Of a stretch of 64,000 bases of DNA, positions 18,001 through 27,139 are shown in pieces (within the stretch, counting starts at the first letter, position 1; the number at the start of each line of letters is the position of its first letter). A program made the position numbers and the translations under genes. Source of the stretch: Lachnospiraceae bacterium A2 (lineage in GTDB: Bacteria > Bacillota > Clostridia > Lachnospirales > Lachnospiraceae). Below the pieces are notes generated by a model, which was not told where the DNA came from, ran no database searches, and was given only the letters and a program-made list of their open reading frames with translations. The stretch lies in contig KE159639.1 in assembly GCA_000403315.2 (NCBI GenBank), positions 165,323 to 229,322 on the forward strand, written 5' to 3'.

Positions 18001-20594
18001 AGCCTGTCTGCCAGCGCAATAACCCTTCCCGCACAGGCACGGATTTCCTCCCCGGAAAGTTCCCCTTCCCGGTAAGCACGGCGGATATCTGCGTCATCCT
18101 CCGGGTTCCCCGGCATAATAATGTCATTCCCGGCAGCCACGCATTTCCATGGGCTGCTCCCATCTTCCGGGACGGTTGTGTTCCAGTCCGACATTACCAC
18201 CCCTTCAAAGCCCCACTCCCTGCGCAAGACCGTTGTGCAAAGCCCTTTCAGGTTTGCCGCATGGACACCATTAATCTGGTTATAAGAAGTCATAACGGCA
18301 GCAGGCGCGCCCTGCTTGACTGCAATCTCAAACCCACGGAGGTAAATTTCCCGGAGCGCCCGCTGGGAAACACAGGCATCTACCCCCATCCGGTTATCCT
18401 CTTGGTTATTGCAGGCAAAATGCTTCACTGTCACGCCACAGTCCCCGCCCTCCTGCACCCCGGAGGTAACAGCAGCAGCCATCATCCCGGACAGGTATGG
18501 GTCCTCCGAATAGTACTCAAAATTCCGTCCGCATAATGGGTTCCGCTGGATATTCATCCCCGGCGCCAGCCACAAGCCTACATGGAATTCCCTCATTTCT
18601 TCTGCAATGGCCCGGCCAAACTCCTGCATCAGCCCTGTGTCCCATGTCTGTGCCAGCGCAGTCCCTACTGGGAATGCCGTGCAGTACTGGTAGTAAGTGT
18701 CTGCATCCTCATGGTATTCCATTTCTTCCAAAAAGCCATTTTCCAAAGACCCGAGGACGCCAGCCCCATATACAGAACCGGATGCCCGGTCTGCCTGATA
18801 GCTTCGGCGTAAGCGCAGCCCGGCCGGGCCGTCCGCCATAATCAGGGAACAGATCCCATACTTCCCTTCCAATGCCTCCGTCGTTTCCCCAGCGGAGCCT
18901 GGCACACGAATCCCAGAAGATCCAAGGGTACTGGCTCCTTGGGTAATGTTCCCATATAAAAGGGGGATCAATTCCTCAACAGGCAGTTCTGCCGCTATGG
19001 AAGGAATATCCTCTCCCTCCTTCCCTGCGATTGGGGCTTGCAGCGCATCTTGCCCCTCTATGGATGCCTTTAAGGCTTGTTTCCCTTCTGCCATGGAAGC
19101 TCCCTTCCCTGGCTGGAAGGAATAGGATGGCACTGCCTGCCCTTCCCTGAGATCTTCCAAAACGTTCCTCCTCACGGCCCCTGCCCCATCTAGTTCCTCA
19201 AATTCCGCCTGTTTCGGGCATATTTCTTCCACCTGTTCCAGCACGGCCAGTTCTGGGACAGTAAGGGTGGCTGCAAGCAGCAAGGATTCTGCATGTTTCC
19301 CAAGGCATATGCCATACGTGCCATCTTCCACAACCCATGCCATTTTTTCTTCTGAAAAGCTGGCAAGCTGTTTCTGCCCAACTGCAATGGTTAGCCGCTG
19401 GGTTTCCCCCGGCTGCAAAAGCCCCGTTTTTGCAAAGCCTACCAGCCGGTGGCTCTCTTTCGTTCCCAGTATGGAAGTATCTGCTGGCGGGACTTTTCCT
19501 TCCCCAGACGGATGATGGACCCCATTCCCCTGGGACTGGGCTGCCCCTGCCTGCGGCAATGCCGCATAGACCTGCACTACCTCCCGGCCAGCGTAAGAAG
19601 CCCCAATATTTTTCACGGTAACAGTAACATCAAACCCCAGTTCCGTAAGCTCTAAATTTTCAAAGGAAACGGAAAAATCCGTATAGGAAAGCCCATAGCC
19701 AAAGGGGAACAGGGGCTGCACCCCAAATGTGCCGAAGTACCGGTATCCCACATAAATCCCTTCCCGGTACTCCTCTTTTTCCAAATCCCCATTCAGGGCG
19801 CCAAACGCTTCCGCAAAAGGATAATCCCCATAACGCTTCGCCCATGTGGCTGTCAGCCTCCCGTCCGGCACAGACTTTCCAAGGAGCACGTCCGCAATGG
19901 CACGTCCCCCCTCCTGCCCCGGCAGGGAAGTATGAAGCACTGCCTTGATGTTTCCGGCCTCCTGCAAAATATCCGTCAGCTCTATGGGCGCGCCCACATT
20001 TAAAATAAGCGCAATTGGGATATTCTGCTGGTTCAGGTACAAGATATGCTCCCATTCTGTTTTGCTTAAATAATAGTCCCCCTCTGTCCGGCTTCGGTCC
20101 TTCCCCTCACCAGACCTGCGGCTGATGACATAGATGGCAGCAGAAGCCCCAGCCATGTCCTCTTTCTGGATGCTGCGCCCTCCGGGCAGGAAAAAAGGGT
20201 TCATGGCATAGGCGTCAAAGGGATTTTCCACCCGCTTTGCATCCTCCAGAATCTTTTCCTTCCATACCTTCCGCGCGTCCTCATACTCTTTCCCGTAATC
20301 CGCCAGCCATCCCTCGCTGGCTATCTGTACGCCGGCTTCCTTAAGTCCCTTGTAAACAGAACAGCTTTCCCTGTTGTTCACATCCCCAGAGCCGGTTCCT
20401 CCTTTTACGGTCTGTGATGCGCCGCTCCCAAATAAGGCAACCGATATTGACGCCTTCAGCGGCAGCATGCCATCATTTTTTAAAAGCACCATCCCCTCCG
20501 CAGCCAGTTTCCGGGCCAGCCTGCTGTTTCGAACCTCCCGCCCGGAAGGGCGTTCCTCCAATGTGCCGCTATGTACCGCCTTTCGTTCTCCCAT
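17988..20594 (-). CDS. GH3 beta-glucosidase with permuted domain order
   Basis: Retaining glycoside hydrolase likely to release glucose from beta-gluco-oligosaccharides; 868 residues, cytoplasmic (no signal peptide). The usual C-terminal (alpha/beta)6 domain comes first (EGMVLLKNDGMLPLK from about 34). A fibronectin III-like domain follows (GREVVQVYA, about 345), then an unusual Gln/Ala/Gly-rich linker (about 470-545). The TIM-barrel domain with KHFACNNQE and the nucleophile in VVMSDWNT (about 800) comes last. This reversed order is known from Ruminococcus and Butyrivibrio enzymes. The start follows AAAAGGAGGAC. It is downstream of the ABC importer genes on the same strand. The extreme C-terminus (RLERV) is encoded by the MITE-like element. 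Confidence 0.92.
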   Translation of the reverse strand: MGERKAVHSGTLEERPSGREVRNSRLARKLAAEGMVLLKNDGMLPLKASISVALFGSGASQTVKGGTGSGDVNNRESCSVYKGLKEAGVQIASEGWLADYGKEYEDARKVWKEKILEDAKRVENPFDAYAMNPFFLPGGRSIQKEDMAGASAAIYVISRRSGEGKDRSRTEGDYYLSKTEWEHILYLNQQNIPIALILNVGAPIELTDILQEAGNIKAVLHTSLPGQEGGRAIADVLLGKSVPDGRLTATWAKRYGDYPFAEAFGALNGDLEKEEYREGIYVGYRYFGTFGVQPLFPFGYGLSYTDFSVSFENLELTELGFDVTVTVKNIGASYAGREVVQVYAALPQAGAAQSQGNGVHHPSGEGKVPPADTSILGTKESHRLVGFAKTGLLQPGETQRLTIAVGQKQLASFSEEKMAWVVEDGTYGICLGKHAESLLLAATLTVPELAVLEQVEEICPKQAEFEELDGAGAVRRNVLEDLREGQAVPSYSFQPGKGASMAEGKQALKASIEGQDALQAPIAGKEGEDIPSIAAELPVEELIPLLYGNITQGASTLGSSGIRVPGSAGETTEALEGKYGICSLIMADGPAGLRLRRSYQADRASGSVYGAGVLGSLENGFLEEMEYHEDADTYYQYCTAFPVGTALAQTWDTGLMQEFGRAIAEEMREFHVGLWLAPGMNIQRNPLCGRNFEYYSEDPYLSGMMAAAVTSGVQEGGDCGVTVKHFACNNQEDNRMGVDACVSQRALREIYLRGFEIAVKQGAPAAVMTSYNQINGVHAANLKGLCTTVLRREWGFEGVVMSDWNTTVPEDGSSPWKCVAAGNDIIMPGNPEDDADIRRAYREGELSGEEIRACAGRVIALADRLERV

Positions 20595-20676
20595 ATGTCC
20601 TCCTTTTTCTGAACAAATTCCCGCTTAGGGAATTTCTGAATGATAGAAATCCACCCCCGCAAGCCGCATAGGCTCA

Positions 20677-20710
20677 GGGCATGACGGAAGATTTGCTTCC
20701 CATCATGCCC
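20677..20710 (-). other. Hairpin between the importer permease and GH3 genes
   Basis: On the minus strand, GGGCATGATGGGAAG pairs with CTTCCGTCATGCCC around a short A-rich loop, without a T-run. It likely acts as a 3' stabiliser or partial terminator, lowering GH3 relative to the transporter. Confidence 0.5.
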
Positions 20711-20768
20711 AAGGGCTGGATTCCTCTGCTTCTTTCTATTACCAATGTTTTTATAAAATCTGTCCTGC

Positions 20769-21614
20769 CTACTCTTTTACCCCTCCAAGCGTCACGCCCG
20801 CAATGATATATTTTGAAAGGAACAGGTACACAAGGATAATCGGGACAATTGCCACCAGAATCATGGTGTATATTTTCCCCATGTCGAAATTCATGTAGTC
20901 TGCGCCGCGGAGCGTTGCAATTAGGATTGGCACAGTCATTTTGTCTTTGGACTGGATGACCAGAGCTGGTACGAAATAATTATTCCAGGAACCTACAAAC
21001 GTAAAGATTGCCTGCACTGCAATCGCTGGCTTCATAATCGGGATGACAATCTGGTTGAAGGTCCGAAACTCCCCAGAGCCGTCAATCCTTGCCGCTTCCA
21101 CCAAGGACAGGGGAAGGGAGGACTGCAGGTAGCTGTACATAAAGTAGAATACAGCCGGGGATGCAATGGAAGGGATAATCAGCGGCAGCAGAGAATCATA
21201 CATCCCCATATTGGTAACCAGCCGCAGGAACCCCATTGCAGTCACCTGCGTAGGCATCACAAGGATAGCCATGATAAATGTAAATGCCACTTTCTTACAT
21301 TTAAAATTATACGCGTAAAGCCCATAGGCTGTCAACGCTGAAAAATAAGTACAGATTGCTGCCGAGCACCCGGAAACAACCAAGCTGTTGATAATTCCCC
21401 GGAACATCGGGAATGTCCCGTCATTGGCAACATTCTTCAGGTTTTCCAGAAAATAGTTTCCCGGCAGCGCAGAAAACCCTTTCTGCAAGTCTGCATGTGA
21501 CCGCGTGGCATTGACAAACAGGATATAGAAGAAAAACAGGCACATAAAAGACAGGATAACCAGTACAATATGTGCAAAAATACTCCGTAAATGGCTTGGG
21601 CCTTTTGATTTCAT
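20769..21614 (-). CDS. Carbohydrate ABC transporter permease (MalG/CUT1 type)
   Basis: Second membrane subunit of a CUT1 sugar importer; 281 residues with about six transmembrane helices. The cytoplasmic EAA loop (EAARIDGSGEFRTFNQIVIP, around 190-210) docks the ATPase. No ATPase gene is in the locus, so a shared MsmK/UgpC-type ATPase elsewhere is expected, as is usual for these systems. It begins 3 bases after the partner permease, so the two are coupled. Substrate is inferred from the neighbouring GH3 and GH94 genes: beta-linked gluco-oligosaccharides. Confidence 0.94.
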   Translation of the reverse strand: MKSKGPSHLRSIFAHIVLVILSFMCLFFFYILFVNATRSHADLQKGFSALPGNYFLENLKNVANDGTFPMFRGIINSLVVSGCSAAICTYFSALTAYGLYAYNFKCKKVAFTFIMAILVMPTQVTAMGFLRLVTNMGMYDSLLPLIIPSIASPAVFYFMYSYLQSSLPLSLVEAARIDGSGEFRTFNQIVIPIMKPAIAVQAIFTFVGSWNNYFVPALVIQSKDKMTVPILIATLRGADYMNFDMGKIYTMILVAIVPIILVYLFLSKYIIAGVTLGGVKE

Positions 21615-21617
21615 AAG

Positions 21618-22568
21618 CTATGCCCTCCTTTGTTTTTTTGCTTTTTTCGCAGCCGCCTTCGAGCCGTCCGGATCGTCATTATTTGTCATCCGGTATACGA
21701 TAAAGCACAAAATCCCGCTGACTACAAACAAATAAACGGACAATGCACCCGCCATGCCGTAGTTCTTGCTCTTTAAGTGGCTGTTCAAGAACATAATCAA
21801 GGTCATGGACGTACGGTCCGGCGTCCCCTGCCCATTCGTCAGGATTTGGGGCACATCGAACATCTGCAGGCCGCCGATAATGGACGTAATCAATGTATAA
21901 GCGAGGATTGGCCGTATCTGGGGAAGGGTAATATAGAAAAACCGCTGTATGCTGTTGCAGCCATCCAGTTCAGCCGCCTCGAAAATATCCGGGCTGATTC
22001 CCATAATGGCCGCCATCAGCATAATCGTCGAATTCCCAAACCACATCAGGAAATTCATCAGCCCCACCAATGACCGGGTCCCGAATACAGAGCCCAGGAA
22101 ATCTATGGGCTGGCGAATCCACCCCAAGGATTGCAAGATGGAGTTGATTGGCCCATTGGTGGAAAACATGGTGAAAAACAGCATTGCAAACGCAGACGCC
22201 ATAATCAGGTTCGGCAGGTAAATCACTACCTTAAAAAACTGGCTTCCATGGATTTTCAGCCGGGCGTCCACGAACCATTCTGCAAGAACTAAGGCAATCA
22301 CAATCTGCGGGATAAACCCAATGATCCAAAGAATCATCGTATTCCCTGCATATTTCAGCATATCTGAGCCCAACAGGCTGATATAATTCTCAAGGCCGAT
22401 AAAGTTTGGCCCCACCTCTTTAATCCCCGAACGGTAATATTCAAAAAAACTATAGCGAATAGTATCCACCAAAGGGATAAAAGAAAATATGAAGAAACTC
22501 ACAAAAAACGGAAGGATAAACAAGTATCCCCATTTCGCATAATCTATTTTTTTATGTTTATTTTCCAT
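21618..22568 (-). CDS. Carbohydrate ABC transporter permease (MalF/CUT1 type)
   Basis: First membrane subunit of the importer; 316 residues. An N-terminal cytoplasmic tail is followed by about six helices and an EAA loop (EAAELDGCNSIQRFFYITLP, about 205-225). A Lys/Ala-rich tail ends the protein (AAAKKAKKQRRA). It sits between the solute-binding protein gene and the second permease in the standard binding protein - permease - permease order. Confidence 0.94.
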   Translation of the reverse strand: MENKHKKIDYAKWGYLFILPFFVSFFIFSFIPLVDTIRYSFFEYYRSGIKEVGPNFIGLENYISLLGSDMLKYAGNTMILWIIGFIPQIVIALVLAEWFVDARLKIHGSQFFKVVIYLPNLIMASAFAMLFFTMFSTNGPINSILQSLGWIRQPIDFLGSVFGTRSLVGLMNFLMWFGNSTIMLMAAIMGISPDIFEAAELDGCNSIQRFFYITLPQIRPILAYTLITSIIGGLQMFDVPQILTNGQGTPDRTSMTLIMFLNSHLKSKNYGMAGALSVYLFVVSGILCFIVYRMTNNDDPDGSKAAAKKAKKQRRA

Positions 22569-22646
22569 AAACTTCCGCCCCTTTCTCTATCTGGCGCTGC
22601 CACAGCCGCATGTGGCAGCGCCAGGTCCTTTCACATTGGGCCTTTC

Positions 22647-24056
22647 TTATTCCGGCCACTGGATTTCTGTAATGTCTGGGTAACGTTCCATGACTGCCGT
22701 TTCAAAATTGCTCTTCGCCTTGTCAAATTCCACTTGCCCCTGCAAATAGTCATTGAAGGAGTTCTGGATTAATTCCACGCATCCCTGGTCATACGCAGAA
22801 AGGGGCGCAATCACAATATTCTCTGCCACTGGCACAAAATACTTGAATGCATTCTGCCCGCCTAAGAACGCAGAGGAAAATCCCTTATCATCTTTTGCCG
22901 CCTGCTGCATGCCTGTCTTCGTATTGGTAAAATCAGAATATTCCTTGGAAATTTTTAACAGGTTCCCTTGATCTGCAGTCACTGCAAGGATAATGTCTTT
23001 CACATGCTCCGGATTATCGGTCCCGGTGCAGGCATGGACATAAGATCCGCCCCAGTTATATTCCTGCGGCGGGTTTGTAACCGCCCATGCGCCGTCTTCG
23101 CCGTCCCAGTTGTCCTTCAGGTTAAAATCAATCCCCCATGCCGGGAACAGGAAAGCAAACACTTTCGACGTAGACCCCATCGCCTTGTTCCAGTCATCGT
23201 TAAACTGGCCCTTCACGCTCTTGTCCAGATAGCCTGCATCCAGCCACTCTTTGGAATCTGCAACCCAGTCCATAATTTTCTGGTCGACTTTAATCACCGT
23301 TTCCCCAGGGCTGACCCAAGACTGCGCAATGCTGTTGCCATAGAGCCGGAAGGTATCTGCATAGGAAGAAAAGGTAAAATACCCCTTCGCTTTCAGCTCC
23401 TCAGCGGTGGCTTTCATGGTATCCCAGTCCTTCACCTTTTCGCCTACTTTTTCCGGGTCGTCTGTACCAAATACATCCTTTGCAATATCCCTGCGGTATA
23501 CCAAAAGCCCCGGGCAGCACTGCCAGGTAGATCCCCTCTGGACGCCATTCGTATCAGAAGCTGTCACCTTTGTAAAGCTGTACTGGTCTGCCAAATCCTT
23601 TTCCGGGTCAATTCCCAAGTCTGTAAGCGGCATAGCGGCATCTGCTTCTGCATCCGTATATTTATTCACATAATCTGTTTCTGACAGGAAAATATCTACC
23701 TTGTCGTCTGCCGGCGCATCTGCCTGTTTCATCAGCGCTTCGTCCAGTTTCTGCTGGTACACGCCGTCCTGGTTTGGGTTGATTGTCCAATGGATCTCCG
23801 TCCCGTCTTTCAAGGTCGTCACCGTCCCATCCTTGGAAGTTTCCACTACCTCTGGGTAAACGGCTTCTACACGTTCCCTGAACTCATTGTTCCAGCTATA
23901 GATGTTAATTACCTTGCCTTCTTCCGCGCCCTGGCTCTCCTGCGTACTGGCAGAATCGCTTTTGCTGGAACCTTCATTGGGCTGGCTCCCACACCCGGCC
24001 AATACACTTGCTGCCATGGCTGCTGCCAATAAGATGCTGACTGCCTTCCTTTTCAT
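22647..24056 (-). CDS. Extracellular solute-binding lipoprotein (family 1) for sugars
   Basis: Lipid-anchored sugar receptor of the CUT1 importer, 469 residues. The signal peptide runs MKRKAVSILLAAAMAASVLA and is followed by the lipobox cysteine (LAGCGS). A Ser/Glu/Asp linker comes next, then the bilobal domain. The ATG at 24056 is 9 bases behind AAAGGAGG; the longer open frame (to 24098) is not needed. It is the first gene of the minus-strand operon and is transcribed divergently from the GH94 gene. A TATAAT box lies at 24127-24132 with a poor -35, as expected for activator-dependent expression. Confidence 0.94.
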   Translation of the reverse strand: MKRKAVSILLAAAMAASVLAGCGSQPNEGSSKSDSASTQESQGAEEGKVINIYSWNNEFRERVEAVYPEVVETSKDGTVTTLKDGTEIHWTINPNQDGVYQQKLDEALMKQADAPADDKVDIFLSETDYVNKYTDAEADAAMPLTDLGIDPEKDLADQYSFTKVTASDTNGVQRGSTWQCCPGLLVYRRDIAKDVFGTDDPEKVGEKVKDWDTMKATAEELKAKGYFTFSSYADTFRLYGNSIAQSWVSPGETVIKVDQKIMDWVADSKEWLDAGYLDKSVKGQFNDDWNKAMGSTSKVFAFLFPAWGIDFNLKDNWDGEDGAWAVTNPPQEYNWGGSYVHACTGTDNPEHVKDIILAVTADQGNLLKISKEYSDFTNTKTGMQQAAKDDKGFSSAFLGGQNAFKYFVPVAENIVIAPLSAYDQGCVELIQNSFNDYLQGQVEFDKAKSNFETAVMERYPDITEIQWPE

Positions 24057-24169
24057 GTCATAAATCCTCCTTTTGTTCTTGTGCGGCACTGTGCACACAG
24101 CCGCCGCACTTTTAGTTTGTGGCAGGATTATACCGTAAATTTTAGGAAGGATATACTATGGATTTTAAC

Positions 24170-24229
24170 AAAATATCAGATTCATGACACCTTTTGGAAC
24201 TTTATTTTATGTCATGATTCTGATATTTT
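24170..24229. promoter_or_regulatory. Candidate operator: 20-bp inverted repeat in the divergent sugar-locus promoter region
   Basis: The left arm (24170-24189) begins AAAATATCAGA. The right arm (24210-24229) is its reverse complement with one mismatch, across a 20-base spacer. A third partial copy (TCATGTTTCTGATTTT) starts at 24232. It lies between the divergent binding-protein and GH94 genes. The AraC regulator at the end of the locus is the natural candidate to bind it; that assignment is inferred. Confidence 0.65.
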
Positions 24230-24370
24230 TCTCATGTTTCTGATTTTCTCTATATGGAAATTCCGATATGATATTCCTACTAAAATATATTCCCCCGCCC
24301 TGCACAGGAAAATCTATCCTGTACCATATGCTTAAGGCGCAGCCGGGGCAATGTGAAAGGAGAACAAGAT

Positions 24371-27100
24371 TTGGAACATATACAATTTACAGACAAACAT
24401 GGCAGCTTCACCATCCGGCAGCCGGAACAGACGAATTACCTGTACTTTCCCCTTGCTTCTGAGGCTGGCCTGAAAAGCGCAGTAACGCCAACCCTTGGGG
24501 GCGATGCCAAGATCGACCAGGAAACCTTCCTTTTAGAGCCGGTAAGCTCTGAAAACCTCCACAACAACCGCTCCTCCCGGAATTTCTGGTGCAGGGTGGA
24601 AGGAGGCGGGGTGTTCTCAGCCACTGGGGCGTCCGCACAGCAGGAGGCGGCAAAATTCACCCCTCAGCAGGAGGAAAGTGAGCTGTCCGCAGGGTTTATG
24701 TGGCAGCGCACCAAGCGCACCTTCCAGGACTTGCATCTGGCCTCAGAGATTACCATGTTCATCCCAAAAAACCAAAATGTGGAAATCATGCACATTTCTA
24801 TCCGCAACCTGTCTGAAAAGACACAGGAACTGACTGCCTACGCCGCCATCCCAATCTATGGCCGCAGCGCAGACAACATCCGGGACCACCGGAACGTGAC
24901 TTCCATGCTCCACCGCATCAAGGCAGAAAAACAAGGGGTTTTTGTCTGCCCCACCATGTCCTTTGATGAGAAGGGGCACCGGCCCAACCACCGGATTTAC
25001 TATGCAATGGGCTTTACCGGCAGCGGCGGCGCCCCAACCGCCTTCTACCCTACCGTAGAAGACTTTATAGGGGAAGGGGGCACGTTCACCCACCCTAGGG
25101 CCGTATATGAGCAATTTCCGGGAACCCCTGCCCCATGGGAAGGCGCAGGGAAGGAGGCAATGGGCGCTTTCCGGTTTGACCCCATTGCCCTTGCCCCCGG
25201 CGAGGCGGCTGAATACGTCCTGCTCCTTGGGGCAGCGGACAGCCAAGAGGACATCCCGCACATATCCCAGGGCTTCCATACTTCCGCCCAAGCCTTGGCC
25301 GCTTTGGCAGAAACAAAATCCTACTGGCAGGAAAAGGTGAATGTCAGTTTCCATACCAGCAGCCCAGAATTTGACAGCCTGATGAAATGGGTCAGCTTCC
25401 AGCCCTTCCTGCGGCGTCTCTTTGGCTGCTCCTTCCTTCCCCACCACGATTATGGCCGGGGCGGCCGGGGATGGCGGGACTTATGGCAGGACTGCCTTTC
25501 CCTCCTTCTGCTGGAACCGGGAAACGTCCGCCAGATGATTGCGGCAAATTACGGCGGCGTCCGCATAGATGGGACAAATGCTACCATTATCGGCAGCGGG
25601 GACGGAAACTTCCAAGCAGACCGCAACGGTATTGCAAGGGTCTGGATGGACCACGCCCTCTGGCCCCTGATTACTACAAAGCTTTATATCCACCAAACCG
25701 GGGATATTGGCATCTTGTCCCAGCAAGCCCCTTACTTTAAGGATGCCCAGACCAAGAGGGGGACGGCCCTTGATCCCCTCTGGGACAATGCATACGGCAA
25801 TATGCAGCGCACCGATGGGAATGAGGTTTACACTGGAACCATCCTAGAACACCTCCTCATCCAGCAGCTTACTGCATTTTATGAAGTAGGGGAACACAAT
25901 ATTTGCCGGCTGCGGGATGCAGATTGGAACGATGCCTTGGATATGGCGTCCCAGCATGGGGAAAGCGTTGCCTTCACCTGTGCCTATGCTGGGAACCTTC
26001 TGGAGCTTGCCTCCCTCATCCGCCTGCTTGCCGATAGTTCCGGAACCAGGCATGTGGAACTTCTGGAAGAACTTGGGACCCTGCTGGGCAACAGACCGGA
26101 AACTTACAGTGACCCTGGCAAAAAACAGGAAACCCTGCAAGCGTACTGCGCCCGCTGCAGGCACAATATCAGCGGAAAGCGCGCCAGCTTCTCCCTCTCT
26201 GCCCTTGCGCTGGACTTGACCCAGAAAGCCCATTGGCTGATCGGGCATATCAGGAGCCAAGAATGGATTGAGGGGACGGATGGCGAGGGATGGTTCAACA
26301 GCTATTACGACGACCACGGGCAGCCCGTGGAGGGATTCCAGGCCGGCGCTCCCCGCATGATGCTGACCGGGCAGGTCTTTGCCATTATGGGCGGCGTGGC
26401 CGAGGACGCCCAAATCCAAAAAATCGTGAAAAGCGCAGACCATTACCTCTACCGGGAAGGGCTGGGCGGCTACTGCCTGAACACGGATTTCCATGAGCTG
26501 AAATTTGACATGGGCCGGATGTTTGGGTTCGCTTACGGCGAAAAAGAAAATGGCTCTGTTTTTTCCCATATGGCCGTTATGTACGCCAATGCCTTGTACC
26601 GCCGCGGGTTTGTGAGGGAAGGCTATAAAGCCTTAAAATCCTTGGCAGACGCCGCCATGAACTTTGGGACCAGCCGCATTTACCCGGGCATCCCGGAATA
26701 TTTCCGTTCCGACGGGCGGGGAATGTACCATTACCTGACAGGGGCAGCAAGCTGGTACATGATGACAATGATTACCGAAGCCTTCGGCGTCCGGGGAGAG
26801 GCCGGGGACTTGATTTTAGAGCCGAAGCTTCTGGCAGAACAATTTGATTCGGAAGGGACTGCCTCCATCGCCGTCCCCTTCGCAGGAAAAGATTTTCAGG
26901 TAACTTATATCAATACAAGTACCATGGATTTTGGCGCATATGCCATCGGCTCCGCCACCTGCGGGCAGGAAACGCTTAGTGTCCACGGTTCCTTTGCCAT
27001 CCTTCCGCGGCATCTGCTGGATACCCTGCAAAGCGGCGCCACACATCAGATTACTGTACAGCTTACGGAAAAAATGTACAGCCCTGACAGCAATGAATAG
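24371..27100 (+). CDS. GH94-like phosphorylase (beta-gluco-oligosaccharide type, substrate uncertain)
   Basis: Inverting phosphorylase that splits a beta-glucoside with phosphate to give alpha-glucose 1-phosphate; 909 residues. It has an N-terminal beta-sandwich (KHGSFTIRQPEQTNYLYFPL onward) and a C-terminal (alpha/alpha)6 barrel. The barrel carries GRGWRDLWQDCLSLLL (near 364) and the catalytic-acid motif LRDADWNDALDM (Asp near 517). It is longer than cellobiose phosphorylase and shorter than typical 1,2-beta-oligoglucan phosphorylases. Cellodextrin-, laminarin- or sophoro-oligosaccharides are all possible. The TTG at 24371 sits 8 bases behind AAAGGAG; the GTG at 24353 would place that site inside the gene. 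It is probably co-transcribed with the second GH94 gene. Confidence 0.82.
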   Translation: MEHIQFTDKHGSFTIRQPEQTNYLYFPLASEAGLKSAVTPTLGGDAKIDQETFLLEPVSSENLHNNRSSRNFWCRVEGGGVFSATGASAQQEAAKFTPQQEESELSAGFMWQRTKRTFQDLHLASEITMFIPKNQNVEIMHISIRNLSEKTQELTAYAAIPIYGRSADNIRDHRNVTSMLHRIKAEKQGVFVCPTMSFDEKGHRPNHRIYYAMGFTGSGGAPTAFYPTVEDFIGEGGTFTHPRAVYEQFPGTPAPWEGAGKEAMGAFRFDPIALAPGEAAEYVLLLGAADSQEDIPHISQGFHTSAQALAALAETKSYWQEKVNVSFHTSSPEFDSLMKWVSFQPFLRRLFGCSFLPHHDYGRGGRGWRDLWQDCLSLLLLEPGNVRQMIAANYGGVRIDGTNATIIGSGDGNFQADRNGIARVWMDHALWPLITTKLYIHQTGDIGILSQQAPYFKDAQTKRGTALDPLWDNAYGNMQRTDGNEVYTGTILEHLLIQQLTAFYEVGEHNICRLRDADWNDALDMASQHGESVAFTCAYAGNLLELASLIRLLADSSGTRHVELLEELGTLLGNRPETYSDPGKKQETLQAYCARCRHNISGKRASFSLSALALDLTQKAHWLIGHIRSQEWIEGTDGEGWFNSYYDDHGQPVEGFQAGAPRMMLTGQVFAIMGGVAEDAQIQKIVKSADHYLYREGLGGYCLNTDFHELKFDMGRMFGFAYGEKENGSVFSHMAVMYANALYRRGFVREGYKALKSLADAAMNFGTSRIYPGIPEYFRSDGRGMYHYLTGAASWYMMTMITEAFGVRGEAGDLILEPKLLAEQFDSEGTASIAVPFAGKDFQVTYINTSTMDFGAYAIGSATCGQETLSVHGSFAILPRHLLDTLQSGATHQITVQLTEKMYSPDSNE

Positions 27101-27139
27101 CTTTCCGAAAAACAAAAAGAAAGGAACAGATACTGCAGC

